64,000 nucleotides of DNA from Luteibacter rhizovicinus DSM 16549 (GTDB lineage Bacteria; Pseudomonadota; Gammaproteobacteria; Xanthomonadales; Rhodanobacteraceae): NCBI RefSeq assembly GCF_001887595.1, contig NZ_CP017480.1:3004001-3068000 (forward strand), in the 5' to 3' direction. The notes below the pieces were generated by a model. That model worked only from the letters and a program-made list of their open reading frames with translations, was not told the DNA's origin and searched no databases. Position numbers and translations under genes: made by a program. Below are positions 17,393 to 26,800 of the stretch, in pieces; the stretch's first letter is position 1; each line of letters starts with the position of its first letter.

Positions 17393-17703
17393 CGTGGGTC
17401 CCTATGATATGGCATGCTTTCCTCGCGGCCGTCAGTCTCTGCACTGAAAGCCTGAGGTTATGGCCGCGCAAAAAGTGCAGGCCGGGCGGAGGCCGCGTCC
17501 GTCATGGCAAAGCAATACCGTCCACATGGCCCGAAGCAAATGGAATTCATCGCACGAAGAGCCACATCGCGCCCTGACCGGTGAAACGGATGTGAGAAGG
17601 TGTTCACACTCTTCCGTGCCCCTGTGAACATACTGAGATGAGACGGACCTTTCCCGTGGCGAAGAGGGCGCCATCTCAAGTGAATGCATTCGGGAGTCGA
17701 GTT
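17393..17703. promoter_or_regulatory. divergent intergenic region between two c-di-GMP genes
   Basis: These 311 nt separate the outward-facing starts of the cyclase (17392) and the GGDEF/EAL protein (17704), so both promoters should lie here. I see no clear consensus boxes or regulator palindrome. Confidence 0.45.
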
Positions 17704-19353
17704 ATGGATATGTGGTTCGACAAATGGAGGGAGCTCTGCGGGCGTGTGCTGCGGATCGCGTGGCTGCGGCGCGACGTTCGTGATGGCGCATTCCTCGTTG
17801 CACTTGCCGGAATTGCTTATGCTCTCGCGCACTTTTTCGATCTGCCTAGGCGGATCTTTGCGTTTGCCCTGACTTACCAGCACCTGGAACTGGATGACAT
17901 CTTATTTGTTGGCTTTGTTCTCAGTGTTGCAGTTCCCATCTATGGCATTCGCCGTTATAGGGACTTTACGCACGAAATGACGCGACGGCTCCGCGCCGAG
18001 CGCGAAGCCCGCATGCTTTCCGGACATGACCATCTCACGGGGCTCCCTAACGAACGCTTCTTTTCCCAGCGGCTGGATGAGCACCTTGCCGCCATGGAAC
18101 ACGCAGATGCGCTAGCCGTCCTTGTCGTCGTCCTCGGCGGATATCGACGCGTCTTCGATCTGCACGGTCACGGAGCCGCGGACGAGATGATCATCGACTT
18201 CGCCGGTCGTATCGCGGCACTGCTTCGCGAGGGCGCCGTCCTGGCTAGGGTCGGAGGGGACGTTTTTGCCATCGCCATGCCGAGGATGGTTTCACTGGAT
18301 GAGCCGGCTGGGCTGGCCCATCGTATCGTGCTGGCGATGTCGGAGGCATTTTCCATCAACGACACCGGCGTAACCGTGGGCGTGAGCATCGGCATCTCCG
18401 TTGCGCCGAGCGACGGCATGACGTCGACAGTTTTGATCCAGCGTGCACAGCGAGCGATCTTTCGCGGCGAGACGGACGACCACTCGTCGGTGCGCTTCTT
18501 CGAGATGGGGATGGACGCCCACATAGATCGTCGTGTGCTCATAGAGAAGCGGCTGCGCAGGGCTGTAGCATGCGATGCCATCGTCTCGCACTACCAGCCC
18601 CTTGTTTCGCTAGACGACAATCGGATCGTCGGATTTGAGGCGTTGGCACGATGGAATGACGACGTGCTAGGTGAAGTCTCTCCGGAGGCCTTTATTCCGC
18701 TGGCAGAAGAGATCGGCTTGATCGGCGTTCTCGGGGACCATCTTTTCCGCCGCGCTTGTGCTGATGCTCGCCACTGGCCGGGTAACTTGTTCATGGCCTT
18801 CAACGTGTCGGCCATCCAACTCAAAGATCCTGACCTTGTAGACCGAATCCTGGCGGTAGCTGCCGAGCATGGGCTTAGTCCTGCGCGCCTGGAGATCGAG
18901 ATCACGGAGAGCGTGATGGTGGAGCGTGTCGATGAGGCGCGATCGACCATGACCCGACTCCGCGAACACGGTGTCCACATCGTTCTGGACGATTTCGGCA
19001 CCGGATACGCCACGCTAGCGCAACTCCTTTCATTCCCTCTCGACAAGATCAAGATCGATCGGCGCTTCGTCACGCATGTGGTCACCGATCGCCACAGTCT
19101 CGTGGTGATTCGCGCGATTGTGGGCCTTGCTAAGGGCTTCGGCCTGATCTCTGTTGCCGAGGGTATCGAGGACCCCGAGCAGCTGAGCTGCTTGAAGCGA
19201 AACGGATGCACGCAAGGGCAGGGTCACTGGTTCGGTCAGGCGGTTCCTGCTGCCGGCATCGAAGCTGTTCTCGCGAAGAACATAACCACTCCGAGCCCCC
19301 GCTATCGCCCGGGAACCAAGGGCGAGTCCGGAACGGTGATTGACGTCGGCTAA
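17704..19353 (+). CDS. c-di-GMP phosphodiesterase with degenerate GGDEF and intact EAL domain (549 aa)
   Basis: The ATG at 17704 follows GGGAG by seven bases. Two N-terminal membrane segments (about 25-45 and 60-85) precede a GGDEF domain whose active site is GGDVF (about residue 185), so cyclase activity is unlikely. The EAL domain (about 290-520) keeps the catalytic set: FEALARW, NVSAIQL, EITESVM, LDDFGTGYATL, KIDRRF, AEGIED. The final motif QGHWFGQ differs slightly from QGYLFG. It should hydrolyse c-di-GMP, with the degenerate GGDEF as a possible GTP sensor. The pairing with a divergent cyclase suggests local opposite control. Confidence 0.9.
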   Translation: MDMWFDKWRELCGRVLRIAWLRRDVRDGAFLVALAGIAYALAHFFDLPRRIFAFALTYQHLELDDILFVGFVLSVAVPIYGIRRYRDFTHEMTRRLRAEREARMLSGHDHLTGLPNERFFSQRLDEHLAAMEHADALAVLVVVLGGYRRVFDLHGHGAADEMIIDFAGRIAALLREGAVLARVGGDVFAIAMPRMVSLDEPAGLAHRIVLAMSEAFSINDTGVTVGVSIGISVAPSDGMTSTVLIQRAQRAIFRGETDDHSSVRFFEMGMDAHIDRRVLIEKRLRRAVACDAIVSHYQPLVSLDDNRIVGFEALARWNDDVLGEVSPEAFIPLAEEIGLIGVLGDHLFRRACADARHWPGNLFMAFNVSAIQLKDPDLVDRILAVAAEHGLSPARLEIEITESVMVERVDEARSTMTRLREHGVHIVLDDFGTGYATLAQLLSFPLDKIKIDRRFVTHVVTDRHSLVVIRAIVGLAKGFGLISVAEGIEDPEQLSCLKRNGCTQGQGHWFGQAVPAAGIEAVLAKNITTPSPRYRPGTKGESGTVIDVG

Positions 19354-19555
19354 TCTGAAAGGAATCGGAGGAACGTGAGCGGCAACTGCACGGCTCGCGT
19401 GGTCACGTGCCGATGGGCGAATACCGTCAAGTGAGTCGATGGACAGCCACCGCGCGCTTAAGGAGCAGAGCGCGAAGCTGGCTCACGCTAAGGGCGCGCA
19501 GCTGGCGCTGAGCGCGGAGCAACTCGACAACAGCGTCGACTGGGCTGGCGCAGGC

Positions 19556-19906
19556 CTACTGCGCCGGCGTGCTTTCCGTGTTGCCGGTCCTGCCGGCTAG
19601 CGTCTGACCACCCCGCGGCGGTCCATAGCCCGGCGGAGAAATCAGGGCGTACTCCCGTCTGACCAGCAGCGGCAGGTCGGTCCAACGAACGCAGCCAGCT
19701 CGTCGGCCACCCGAAACATGCCAACCCCGTAATTCGCCTTGGGACAGTTCAACAGAGAGACGGACGAACAGCATGCCAGCGACCGTCGTGAGGAACACCA
19801 TGTCCACGGACAATGGCGCGATGAGAAGCGTTCCTATCGCAACAATCACAACGACGACGGCGATAACGATATACCCGTCGAACCGGAGAAAGGTGTCTTT
19901 GTCCAT
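19556..19906 (-). CDS. small hypothetical membrane protein (116 aa)
   Basis: From the ATG at 19906 two hydrophobic segments follow: YIVIAVVVVIVAIGTLLIAPL and a second at VDMVFLTTVAGMLFVRLSV, split by a short loop. The tail is a cytoplasmic basic/proline-rich stretch. No motif suggests a reaction. There is no strong ribosome site. The flanking gaps (19354-19555 and 19907-20159) hold no supported gene, though a 53-codon frame from an ATG at 19440 on the plus strand is possible. Confidence 0.55.
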   Translation of the reverse strand: MDKDTFLRFDGYIVIAVVVVIVAIGTLLIAPLSVDMVFLTTVAGMLFVRLSVELSQGELRGWHVSGGRRAGCVRWTDLPLLVRREYALISPPGYGPPRGGQTLAGRTGNTESTPAQ

Positions 19907-20159
19907 GCTGCGTCTGGGTCCTTTTGAAAACGACGCTCAGATGTTGCCGAAAGGACCTTTGATCGTCTCTCGGCGAATTCCTACACGTTTTCGGGGGTGC
20001 AACGAAACGTTCGGGGGGACCATGCGGATTGATCGGTCGCATCTATAGCGCGGAAAATCCGCCGTTGCCTTCGATCGCCCTGACTGCGCCATCGCGCGGT
20101 CAGAAAATCGGCCTATATCGTGGCTAAGCTCGGCTAACGCAAGCTGGACGGGGCACTCG

Positions 20160-20861
20160 ATGAGATGGGTTATGGCAGCCGCGCTGGTGGCAGCGTCTTG
20201 GGGTCAAGGAGCATTCGCCCGAGAGGCCTCCGAAGACGCGTTGTGCCGCAATGGGTTGTTTTCGTCCTCCGAAAGCCATTGGGCAATGGCGCGGGTGATG
20301 GGGTCCGAGCCCGTTGCTCTGCTCGAGGACATGAGCAATTGCCCGGAAGGGGGCGCTCCGGCATGTGAGTCGGGCGAGTACGCCAAGCCCGGTGAGCGGG
20401 TGATTCTGGGACAGTCGTCAGGCGAATACCGCTGTGCTTATGCGCCCGATGCCCAGGGCGGCGGACGCGCGGGGTGGATACCGAGTCGGCGCTTGCGCCT
20501 GCTGCCAATCGTGGCTGTTCCTCCCGTGGGTGCGTGGACCGGGATGTGGTCAAACGGAACCGACCGCCTCCGGTTGACGGCGAATGCCGACGGGACGCTC
20601 AGTGGTCAAGGCAATGCCTACTGGCCCGGCCCGCCCGGAACGAACATCGCGCCGCTCGCCCGGCACTTCGGTGGCATATCCGCCCGCGCCGCGCCGATGG
20701 GGCAGCGTTTAGAGTTAAAGCAGTCGGCTTGCCAGGTCACCGCGTGGCTGTTGAACGACCTTCTTGTCGTCGATGACAACGGGCAGTGCGGGGGCATGAA
20801 CGTTCGCTTCAGCGGCGTCTATCGTAAGCGTGCAACGGGGTCACCTCCGCAGCCTCACTGA
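20160..20861 (+). CDS. secreted hypothetical protein (233 aa)
   Basis: The signal peptide (MRWVMAAALVAASWGQGAFA) is followed by a two-part mature protein. The first part (residues 25-115) has paired cysteines (CRNGLF, NCPEGGAPACESGEY, YRCAYAP) and an SH3-like end (RAGWIPSRRL). The second (about 120-225) resembles a small lipocalin-like or lysozyme-inhibitor-like barrel (GAWTGMWSNGTDRLRLTAN, DGTLSGQG, GQCGGMNVRFSGVY). Disulfides and export point to the periplasm. I recognise the layout from Xanthomonadales hypothetical proteins but cannot name a function. Confidence 0.8.
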   Translation: MRWVMAAALVAASWGQGAFAREASEDALCRNGLFSSSESHWAMARVMGSEPVALLEDMSNCPEGGAPACESGEYAKPGERVILGQSSGEYRCAYAPDAQGGGRAGWIPSRRLRLLPIVAVPPVGAWTGMWSNGTDRLRLTANADGTLSGQGNAYWPGPPGTNIAPLARHFGGISARAAPMGQRLELKQSACQVTAWLLNDLLVVDDNGQCGGMNVRFSGVYRKRATGSPPQPH

Positions 20862-20923
20862 ATGAGTGTCGCCAGGTCGCTACGACCGGATACCATGCGC
20901 CGTCCGCCATACCCGCTTTCGCC

Positions 20924-21166
20924 ATGAACCTCGTTGCCTACCACGTGACGCACCTCCTTTTGATCCTGATCTTGGCCGGATGCGGCCTTGCCAGTTGGCG
21001 CATCTACTTCCGGTATTGCAAGGCGCATGCCCCGGAGACATCGGCGTGGCGGATGATGCGAAGGCTGCGAGCCGAAGGGAATCCGGACGGCACATGGATG
21101 ATGGTGGAGGCGCTCATGGCCATGGCTGCCGGCATCGCGTTACTGGTGCTTCCGTTCATTCGGTAG
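20924..21166 (+). CDS. small two-span membrane protein (80 aa)
   Basis: The ATG at 20924 gives an N-terminal span (HVTHLLLILILAGCGLASW), a basic central loop (RIYFRYCKAHAPETSAWRMM) and a C-terminal span (MAMAAGIALLVLPFIR). It starts 62 nt after the secreted protein gene and could share its transcript. Family not recognised. Confidence 0.62.
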   Translation: MNLVAYHVTHLLLILILAGCGLASWRIYFRYCKAHAPETSAWRMMRRLRAEGNPDGTWMMVEALMAMAAGIALLVLPFIR

Positions 21167-21223
21167 TCTCACTGCCACGGCGGCGGGCCATACTGATGGA
21201 GCCGGGGTAAGCAGACGCAGGAG

Positions 21224-21478
21224 TCAATCGTCTAGCCTGTCCTCTGGCTGACGGTCTAGCCACCCGCTCGGACGGTGCATGGACCACTCGATCTCCCGGG
21301 CCATCTCGTCGGATATCGCCTCGCCCTCCATGAATGCCTTAAGTTGGGCCCCGGTAATATTGGCCATGACAGCGGCCCGCGCGGCCCAAGACTGGAGCCC
21401 CTCGCCGTCGAGCAGTTGAATAAGGTGATGCAGGTTGGCGCGGCGACGGGTCTGAAGGGCAAGCTGTGAAGTACTCAT
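21224..21478 (-). CDS. small XRE-like helix-turn-helix protein, paralogue D (84 aa)
   Basis: The pattern is RRRANLHHLIQLLDGEGL, then an alanine-rich turn (SWAARAAVMANITGAQLKAF), then EIEWSMHRPSGWLD. This is the copy that looks most like a Cro/C1 DNA-binding domain: helix, turn, ISDEMAREIEW, then GWLD. It supports reading the three copies at 3831-5886 as diverged relatives. It stands alone, with no helical family-2 gene next to it. Confidence 0.68.
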   Translation of the reverse strand: MSTSQLALQTRRRANLHHLIQLLDGEGLQSWAARAAVMANITGAQLKAFMEGEAISDEMAREIEWSMHRPSGWLDRQPEDRLDD

Positions 21479-21557
21479 GGCGATCCGAAAACAGGGTGGC
21501 GATTCTAGTGCGCCCGGTGCGACCTCTTTGGTCGGGAACGCGATTCTTCTGATGGCG

Positions 21558-21827
21558 TCATTTCAAAGGCGTTCGAGCATTGACAGCACTGACCCTTCGC
21601 GAAGGCGGTTCCTGATTTGTTTCCGCACTTTGCGACGGATTTTCGGTCATTGAGGCGCGCATGAGTCTAGCGTACAGCGTGATGCCTCTCAGCCCACGAG
21701 CCATGTCTACCAGGCCACCGGCGGTGCTTAGACGTGCATATGGATGCTCACGTTCTTCGATGGCCGTTCGCGGAATTCGTTCGGAAGTCACCTCATGCCG
21801 GCGGAGGCGCTCGAACAGACCGAACAC
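21558..21827 (-). CDS. doubtful small ORF (89 aa)
   Basis: A GTG at 21827 opens MFGLFERLRRHEVTSERIPR with a later helical stretch (LVDMARGLRGITLYARLMRA) and a polar tail. No ribosome site or family is visible, and the other frames of this region are equally open. I list it because otherwise 21479-21948 (470 nt) contains nothing. Confidence 0.25.
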   Translation of the reverse strand: MFGLFERLRRHEVTSERIPRTAIEEREHPYARLSTAGGLVDMARGLRGITLYARLMRASMTENPSQSAETNQEPPSRRVSAVNARTPLK

Positions 21828-21948
21828 CTCGGCTTTGAGTGTCTAAGGAAGGCCCATGCGAGGCACTTAGCTTCAGAGAAGAACGAGGTGAACGACCGAT
21901 GGTTGTCCCAGCTTTACCGCCTCGGCCGAAATCCGCCGTAGCTCGAAT

Positions 21949-22842
21949 TCATTCTGGAATGCGAACACTCAGCCGTTCTTGCGTGAATCGGACGAAGGCG
22001 AGGGCGGCGTCTGTGACCGCGCGAGCCGACATCGTTAGGGCATGTACCGGCACGCCGGCGTTTTCCGTCGCATCTTGGACCGCAGCCAGGCGACCGCTCT
22101 GGATGTCCTCCTCGCATAGGCAAGCAGGCAGGCGTGCGAAACCAAGACCGGCACGGACAGACGCGAGCAACACGGCAATGTCACTGGTCACCATTCTTGC
22201 TTCACCTTGCTTACTGGGTCGAAGAAGCAAGCTCATCGGCGCGCCCAGCCCGGCATACGCGAGCACATCACGGTCCGCGATGCGGTCGACACTGGGTGAC
22301 GGGCCAAGGCGCCTCACCAGTTCGTGCGCCGCCACGGTAATGGTCGGCATGTGCGTCAGCAACCGTGCGACGACGTCCGTGCTATCGGGCAGGCTGTCGC
22401 TCACGGATAGGACGACATCTGCCTGCTGACGGATGAGCGGCTCGAAGTCGCCGTTGCTCGTCGTCAACGACACGCGCATCTGAGGGTGATCCGCGGAAAA
22501 TCCCGGGAGGATGCTCGACATAAGAGGCATCAGCAAGCTATGCACATGAACTCGCAAGGACCGGCTGCCTGCGTTGATATCCGTGGCTGCGTGTTCTGCG
22601 GCCATGGCGGATTCACACATGGCAGAGGCGTGCCGATAGATCTCCTCACCGATGGGTGTGACGGAGAAGCGGCGAGCATTCCGGTGCAAGAGCTGCACAC
22701 CAAGCCGCCGTTCTAGCGTCTTGATACGGCGGCTCAGCAGGGATCGCGTCGTTTGGAGCTGCTCTGCGGCCACCGAAAAGCTCCCAGCCTCAATCACCTG
22801 GACCAGCAGGAACAGGTCCGCCATGTTGTTGGTCCGTTTCAT
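21949..22842 (-). CDS. LysR-family transcriptional regulator (297 aa)
   Basis: The winged helix-turn-helix is at residues 7-66: LFLLVQVIEAGSFSVAAEQL, TTRSLLSRRIKTLERRLGVQ, LLHRNARRFSVTPIGEEIY. A periplasmic-binding-protein-like effector domain (about 90-290) follows, including VRAGLGFARLPACLCEEDIQ. Length is typical of the family. It most resembles LysR proteins that act on neighbouring genes and are weakly specific (CrgA/DsdC type), but the ligand is unknown. It is divergent from the response-regulator gene at 23007, so it may control that operon. Confidence 0.93.
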   Translation of the reverse strand: MKRTNNMADLFLLVQVIEAGSFSVAAEQLQTTRSLLSRRIKTLERRLGVQLLHRNARRFSVTPIGEEIYRHASAMCESAMAAEHAATDINAGSRSLRVHVHSLLMPLMSSILPGFSADHPQMRVSLTTSNGDFEPLIRQQADVVLSVSDSLPDSTDVVARLLTHMPTITVAAHELVRRLGPSPSVDRIADRDVLAYAGLGAPMSLLLRPSKQGEARMVTSDIAVLLASVRAGLGFARLPACLCEEDIQSGRLAAVQDATENAGVPVHALTMSARAVTDAALAFVRFTQERLSVRIPE

Positions 22843-23006
22843 GCTTATATGACTGCGTTAGATGCACGCAACCATAAGAGATTGGTCTGCCGCCGCCTTT
22901 GGTGGAGGGGCTCAGCTCTTTGGTCGCGGGCAAAATCGACCAAGCCGTCTATACTCTTCGCCGAAGGGGACTTCGTGCGCCCCTCGGCAGTACATTGGGG
23001 GCCTGT

Positions 23007-23813
23007 TTGAATACGTCAAATCCGCCACACATCCTGGTAGTCGATGACCGGCCTGAGGAGATCGGCGCACTCGTTGTGGCCCTCCGCGCTGAAGGATGGC
23101 GGGTTACTATTGTCACGAGCGCCAGTCAGGGAGTTCAACGGGCGCAAGCGATGGCGCCGGACCTCATCTTGCTCGATGTGCGGATGCCACAGATGGACGG
23201 CTTTGCCGTCAGTCGCCTGCTTCAGGAAGTGCCGCAGCTAAAAGGGACGCCGATGGTGTTTCTGACCTCGGCCAACAGTGTCGAGGAGCGCCTTGAGGGG
23301 CTTAGCCACGGCGGCGTCGATTACATTCTGAAAGACTGTCATCCGGCCGAGCTTGTGGCGCGGGTGCGCATCCATCTGAGGCTCGCTCCCCGGTCTGCCA
23401 TCGCACCGGCTCAAGGAATATCCACTGCATCGCTGACCGCTGACGAGGTGGTCCTGCAAGCCGCCATGCGGCTTCTCCGCCGCCGCCTCGCGGAGCCTCT
23501 CTCGCTGGATGAGGTAGCCCGTGAAGTGGGAACGTACGACAAGCGTTTGTCAGCCATCTTCCGGGAACACCTTGGCACCACGGTATTTGCCTGGCTGCGG
23601 GAGGAGCGCATTCAGCGAAGCCGGCGCCTCCTCGTCGAGACCACCTTGAACATGCAAGACATCGCCCTCGAGATAGGTTTCCGGAGCGCGTGCAACTTCA
23701 CGACGGCGTTCCGGGAGCGCATGGGCGTCACCCCCACGCGATTCCGCCAGGTGGCTCAAGAGGAAGCCGCTGGGGATGCCCGCGAGAAGGCAGGGGTTAC
23801 CGCCGCGTGTTGA
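23007..23813 (+). CDS. response regulator with AraC-type DNA-binding domain (268 aa)
   Basis: The receiver domain (about 9-125) has the full active set: VVDD acidic pair at 13-14, phosphoacceptor Asp57 in LILLDVRMPQMDGF, T in VFLTSA, K in YILKDCHP. An AraC-type double helix-turn-helix follows (about 155-250: EPLSLDEVAREVGTYDKRLS and TTLNMQDIALEIGFRSACNF, then GVTPTRFR). I start at a TTG at 23007, five bases after GGGGG; the frame is open from 22899 but lacks protein pattern there. The hybrid kinase gene overlaps its stop, so kinase and regulator form a two-component pair. Confidence 0.9.
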   Translation: MNTSNPPHILVVDDRPEEIGALVVALRAEGWRVTIVTSASQGVQRAQAMAPDLILLDVRMPQMDGFAVSRLLQEVPQLKGTPMVFLTSANSVEERLEGLSHGGVDYILKDCHPAELVARVRIHLRLAPRSAIAPAQGISTASLTADEVVLQAAMRLLRRRLAEPLSLDEVAREVGTYDKRLSAIFREHLGTTVFAWLREERIQRSRRLLVETTLNMQDIALEIGFRSACNFTTAFRERMGVTPTRFRQVAQEEAAGDAREKAGVTAAC

Positions 23814-26800
23814 GCTGGTTACGGGGCACAGCATGCGCACTTTTCGTGCTTGCGCTCGGCACGCCAGCCATCGCTGGCACTCCGTCGGCGCATGTGCAGC
23901 TGCCCTTGGTGGTCTACGACCAGAACACAGGCCTGTCGAGCCTGTCTGTGGTGCGTCTCTTGGAGGACCGGCATCATTTTGTTTGGGCCGGAACCGAGCA
24001 GGGCCTTTATCGCTTTGACGGCATTGGTTTCAATGCGATGCGGGAAAAGGATGGTTTCCAGACCTCGGAGGTCGTGAGTCTGGCCGAGGACGACGATGGA
24101 CATGTCTGGGCTGGCACGAGAGCGGGCCTGCAGTCGCAAGATGACAGCGGGAAGTTTTCTTGGGTGCGGCCGGACGGCCGGACCATGCTCGTGGATCGCG
24201 GCCAGACCCTGGCGCCGGACGGGCAGGACGGCATGTTGGTCGTCACGGGACATCACCTTTTCCGCCTGGCACGGCAGGCGGCCGATCGATGGACAGCGAC
24301 CCCATGGCCTGAAGGGAGCGCCAGCAATGCAGCAACCTTTCAGGTCGCCGCTGTCTATCGCCATGCCGGCCAAGTCTGGTTCGGGTGCGGTGAGGCAATA
24401 TGCCGGAAAAGTGATGGCGTCCTGACCCGATTTACCGCGGCGCAGGGCGTGCCTCCCGATAAATGGGTGGGCTTCTTGGTCGCTCGTGACGGCACGGTTT
24501 GGGCGCGGGGGCTGCGCAGCGTTGTCGGGCTCGCGGCTGGCGGCTCGGCATTCATCGCGCACGACATCCCGGGCGGCCATGGCGAGGTGGCGGCGACCAG
24601 CATTGATCTGGCACAAGATCGCGAGGGGCGCATCGTCACGCGCTCGGACACAGGCATCGCGCGCTGGGACGGCACCCGATGGGACCTTCTGGACACGCAC
24701 AACGGGCTGCCGGGCGTGGGGATTTCGGCGCTGATCGCCGACCACGACGGTGCGCTGTGGGCGGGCACCTACGGCCGAGGTGTCCTTTATTGGAGCAACG
24801 CTGGCGCCGTCGAAAACTGGACGGCCAATCAGGGGCTCAGTGATAGCCTCATTTGGTCCATCACCCGAGCAGGTCCCGACTCGATTTGGGTGGCGGGCGA
24901 AAGCGGCGGAGAAGTCATTGTTCCGTCCGAAGGGCGCGCCCACCGATGGCCTGTGAGCTTGCCTCCTCCCGTCCAGGCGCACGCTGTGCTGACGGGCCCA
25001 AGTGGATCCATCTGGTACTTCCTGTTCGATGGTCGGGTCGTCCGATATGAGCCAGAAGACCATCGCAGTGAGCAAGTCGCGCAATTGCCCTACCTCATCC
25101 GTGGTGCACACCGGGACCGGTCCGGGCGCTTCTGGGTCTACACCATGGGCGGGCTTTATGAGCTTGACCCTGCATCCGGGTCGGCTGTGCACGTGGCTCC
25201 GAACCTGATTCCGTCCACGATGTGTTCCGACATGGCGGAAGACGCCGCCGGCCGACTATGGCTCGCCTGCAACTCTGGTTTGTATCGCCACAACGGGGGC
25301 GGATGGGCACGCGTTCGCGTTCTTCCGGATGAATCTCCAGGTGGCTATGAAAATGTCGCAGCAACCCCCGACGGACGCCTCTGGCTCAGCGCCTTGCAAC
25401 CCGGCCTTCTCACGGGACTCGTGGGGGATGGCGACACGCTCACCATGGAACCGGTCAACGACCCGCTCTTGGCCGCGACGCGCTTCTACTTTCTGCGTGC
25501 GGACAACCAAGGCCGAGTTTGGGCGGGCGGCGGCAAAGGCGTCGACGTCCTTGCGGAAGGAATATGGACGCGCCTATCCAGTCGGGACGGCTTGTTGTGG
25601 GATGAGACCAACCACGGCGCTTTTTTTGCGGATGCCGACGGGTCGGTCTGGATCGGAACGCCTGTTGGGTTAACCCACGTGCTCAAGCCCGCGGACCTGC
25701 TGGCACCTCGAACGATGACTCCGCAGCTCTTTCCGGCTCGCTACGGGGACCGTGCCGTGGCATCGGACGCACTACCGTACGAACGTGGCGCCGCTTTGAC
25801 TATCGCGTTTGGCGTCTCAGGCAACAGCGCCGGACACCCCGTGCACTTTCGTTATCGCCTCAAGCCACTGGACCGCGACTGGGTTGACACAAATCAGCGA
25901 GAGGTCCGCTACGCCTCGCTGCCTTGGGGCCACTACCGGTTCGAAGTCCAGGTTGTGGACGAAAACCGCCGAGCACCATCGGCCGTTGCCTCGTTCGAGG
26001 TGGCCATCCAGGCGCCTTGGTGGATGACTCCGGGCACCTTCATTGCCCTTGCCTTGGCCATCGTGGGCCTGGCAGTAGGAGCGTGGCGCTGGCGGACCCA
26101 AGTGCTCATTGCGCATGCCCGACGCCTCGAAGGGATCGTCGTGGAACGCACCAAGGAACTTCGCGCGCTTCTGCACGCCAGGCGCCGTTTGCTCGCGCAC
26201 ATTGGGCACGATCTGCGCTCGCCTCTTTCGGCCATTGTGAATGTGGCGCGGCAGTGGCGCTGGACTGGACCAGATGTCGAACACCCCCGGACGATCGAGC
26301 GTCACGCGCGCATGCTGATGGAACTCATCGACGAGGTCGTGGAATTCTCGCGGGGCGAGTTGACGGACGTGCTGCTGGAGCCGGCGCCTGGTTATCTTCA
26401 CCGCTTCCTCCACGAGGCCGCAGAGGAGGGCGCGCTTCTTGCCCAGTCCAACAACAACCGGCTTGACGTATCTATTGGCATAGACCTCCCGGCCGTGGTC
26501 GAGCTGGATTTCCGGCGCCTGCGCCAGGTGCTATCAAACCTTCTGGGCAACGCCGCCAAGTACACCCGGAATGGGGAAATCGTCTTCACCGTCGAGGCTC
26601 AGACCTCTGACCTTGGTCGTTCGACCCGGCTGCGCTTCGCGGTCGAAGACACGGGCATCGGTTTGGGAGACACGGGCGCAGAGACACTGCTCGAACCGTT
26701 CGTCCGGGGCACCAACATCAGTGATACACCGGGGAGCGGACTGGGCCTTGCCATCGTGGCGCAACTTTTAGATCGCATGGGGTCTCGGCTAGAAGCGCAA

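Noticed and set aside
23819..25192. 457-codon minus-strand frame opposite the hybrid kinase
   Set aside because: The sense strand encodes continuous propeller repeats; the antisense translation has no recognisable structure.
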